Assembly (NCBI GenBank): GCA_049658265.1
Contig: JBASOM010000108.1
Coordinates: 1-7,166 of the forward strand
Reading direction: 5' to 3'
DNA from: DTU063 sp001512695
GTDB lineage: Bacteria > Bacillota > Thermosediminibacteria > Thermosediminibacterales > Tepidanaerobacteraceae
Length of the DNA: 7,166 nt
Below, in pieces: positions 5,913 to 7,166 of this stretch; within the stretch, counting starts at the first letter, position 1, and every line of letters begins with the position of its first letter. Position numbers and translations under genes: made by a program. The notes beneath the pieces are model-generated. The model was given only the letters and a program-made list of their open reading frames with translations, had not been told where the DNA came from and did no database searches.

Positions 5913-7046
5913 TTATGTGAGTGTCAACCTCACTATTTCCTCCGCTATCTTGTAGTCCGGCAGCACCAGGTCTACGCACCCGGTGTCGATTGCTGCTTTC
6001 GGCATGCCATAGACTACGGAAGTGGCTTCATCCTGGGCAAGCACTATGCCTCCCCTCGCCTTCACCTCTTTCGCCCCGGCCGCTCCGTCTTTCCCCATTC
6101 CCGTAAAGATACAGCACAAAAGGTTTTCTCCATATGTTTCTGCAGCGGAAATAAATAGCTTGTCTACGGCGGGCCTCACTCCGTGAATCGGGGGCGATGT
6201 ATCCAGTTTTATCCTCTCGCCTTCCACCAGCATGTGGTAGCCCCCCGGAGCTATGTAAACTTTCCCCGGATTTATCGGCTCCCCATCCTCTGCTTCCACC
6301 ACTGAAACCATACTATTGCTATTCAGCTTCTCGGCGAAGGCCTTTGTAAATCCGGTGGGCATGTGTTGCACTACGAGCACCGGGACATTCATATCTTTTG
6401 GAAAACGGGTGATGACATCATATAAAGTCTTGGGCCCTCCAGTGGAAGCCCCTAGGGTCACGGCTTTAATCTTAACTTCTTTATTAAACTCTTTAAAAGA
6501 ACCGCTTGTATCTTTATCATATTGAGGATACAGGTCTTTTATTTCGCCCTTATCCTTTACTTTTTTCCCCGAACCGGTCCGCTGTTCGATAAGCTTTTTT
6601 AAAGTCCCCCAGCCGCTTTTTTCTTGCTGAAGCTTTTTCTTTCGGACCATAGCACACCTTATCTTTTCTATAAGTTCGTCCTTGATTTTATCTATTCTCA
6701 GGTAATTAAAGCCCGATGGCTTCTGGACAAAGTCGAAAGCTCCCTTTGCCAGGGCTTCCATGGTAATGGAAGAGCCCCGGGCTGTAAGCCCGCTGAGCAT
6801 TATGACCTGAAAGCATTCATCTATCTTTATTATCTCTTCCAATGCTTCCAGGCCGTTTTTATGAGGCATCTCCACATCCATGGTGATTACATCGGGCCTT
6901 AACTTGCGAACTTTTTCAACAGCTTCGCTGCCATCCTTCGCCGTATCTATTACATCCATATCCTCCTGGCTATTTATCATATCTGAAATAAATTTCCTCA
7001 TGAAGATCGAATCATCTACTACCAGGACCCTTATTTGCTCCGACAT
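5913..7046 (-). CDS. cheB: Chemotaxis protein-glutamate methylesterase/deamidase CheB
   Basis: CheB removes methyl groups from (or deamidates) glutamyl side chains of chemoreceptors, resetting their sensitivity when phosphorylated by CheA. The 377-residue protein has a receiver domain (about 5-125) with acidic residues Asp11-Asp12, phospho-acceptor Asp57 in TMDVEMP, Ser85 and Lys109. A C-terminal methylesterase domain (about 192-377) carries the triad Ser201 (GASTGG), His228 (VQHMP) and Asp320 (GMGKDG). All key residues are present. A charged, Lys-rich linker of about 60 residues joins the domains. The ATG at 7046 is preceded by GGGGG at a 7-base spacing. No cheR, cheA or receptor gene is in view, so its operon context lies to the right, if it has one. 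The gene after it is unrelated and 176 bases away. Confidence 0.96.
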   Translation of the reverse strand: MSEQIRVLVVDDSIFMRKFISDMINSQEDMDVIDTAKDGSEAVEKVRKLRPDVITMDVEMPHKNGLEALEEIIKIDECFQVIMLSGLTARGSSITMEALAKGAFDFVQKPSGFNYLRIDKIKDELIEKIRCAMVRKKKLQQEKSGWGTLKKLIEQRTGSGKKVKDKGEIKDLYPQYDKDTSGSFKEFNKEVKIKAVTLGASTGGPKTLYDVITRFPKDMNVPVLVVQHMPTGFTKAFAEKLNSNSMVSVVEAEDGEPINPGKVYIAPGGYHMLVEGERIKLDTSPPIHGVRPAVDKLFISAAETYGENLLCCIFTGMGKDGAAGAKEVKARGGIVLAQDEATSVVYGMPKAAIDTGCVDLVLPDYKIAEEIVRLTLT

Positions 7047-7081
7047 AAAAAAACCCCCAGGATTTTTAAATTCACCCTTTT

Positions 7082-7111
7082 ATATTACCATTATTTGCGA
7101 ATCTTTATCAA
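7082..7111 (-). promoter_or_regulatory. Sigma-A-like promoter candidate for cheB
   Basis: On the minus strand, TTGATA (7106-7111) and TAATAT (7082-7087) are separated by 18 bases, matching 5 and 4 of 6 consensus positions. The -10 element is 36 bases before the cheB ATG. The -35 overlaps an interrupted palindrome, CAACTT (7109-7114) with AAGTTG (7137-7142), a possible operator. An overlapping alternative is TTGACG (7133-7138), 17 bases from TAAGTT (7110-7115). I cannot choose between them. Confidence 0.35.
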
Positions 7112-7166
7112 CTTAAGCTTGTTTGCAGATCGCGTCAAGTTGTTGTAGGATAATTAAAGTTAAAGG

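Noticed and set aside
7095..7135. Sigma-28 (motility) promoter for cheB, from the -10-like GTTGATAA
   Set aside because: The -10 matches 6 of 8, but no TAAA-like -35 lies 14-16 bases upstream.
7125..7166. Plus-strand promoter and ribosome site (GATAAT, AAAGG) for a divergent gene beyond the right edge
   Set aside because: No -35 lies at proper spacing and no start codon is in view, so the window ends too early to support it.

Overview
The window reads as chromosomal DNA of a Gram-positive anaerobe, most likely a clostridial Firmicute. The reasons are strong AGGAGG-type ribosome binding sites, a LevR/CelR-type sigma-54 activator controlling a lactose/cellobiose-family phosphotransferase system (PTS), many AGG and ATA codons, and a chemotaxis protein showing a chemotactic (probably flagellated) cell. 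A thermophilic clostridial lineage is possible, but that is only an impression from codon and residue use. All six genes lie on the minus strand, so transcription runs from right to left.

Right part (5913-7166): an intact cheB, a chemotaxis response regulator and methylesterase, preceded by about 120 bases of leader up to the window edge. No other chemotaxis gene is visible. A 176-base gap (5737-5912) follows. It holds a weak hairpin, a small dyad, a poor promoter candidate and a tandem 12-base repeat next to a ribosome binding site.

Middle (2018-5736): a DmpA/P1-family self-cleaving peptidase whose stop overlaps, by ATGA, the start of a 919-residue LevR-family activator. That protein has a winged helix, an AAA+ sigma-54 activator domain, a PTS-regulation domain (PRD), EIIA-like and EIIB-like modules and a second PRD. 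The two genes are almost certainly co-transcribed and translationally coupled.

Left part (1-1925): a near-consensus sigma-54 promoter (-24/-12, TGGCATG-GCCC-TTGCA) with a cluster of GTGTAT repeats and a dyad upstream, then a split PTS in the order IIC, IIB, IIA. IIA is cut by the left edge, probably only a few residues before its end. The system reads as a substrate-controlled switch. When sugar is transported, the PTS EIIB is unphosphorylated and the activator is not inhibited; it then drives RNA polymerase-sigma-54 at the PTS promoter. The sugar cannot be named from the sequence, and no phosphoglycosidase is in view.

Nothing here is clearly a new kind of system. The points most worth a second look are the peptidase-activator coupling, the repeat array upstream of the sigma-54 promoter, and a Gln in place of the usual His in the GIHG motif of the IIC permease.
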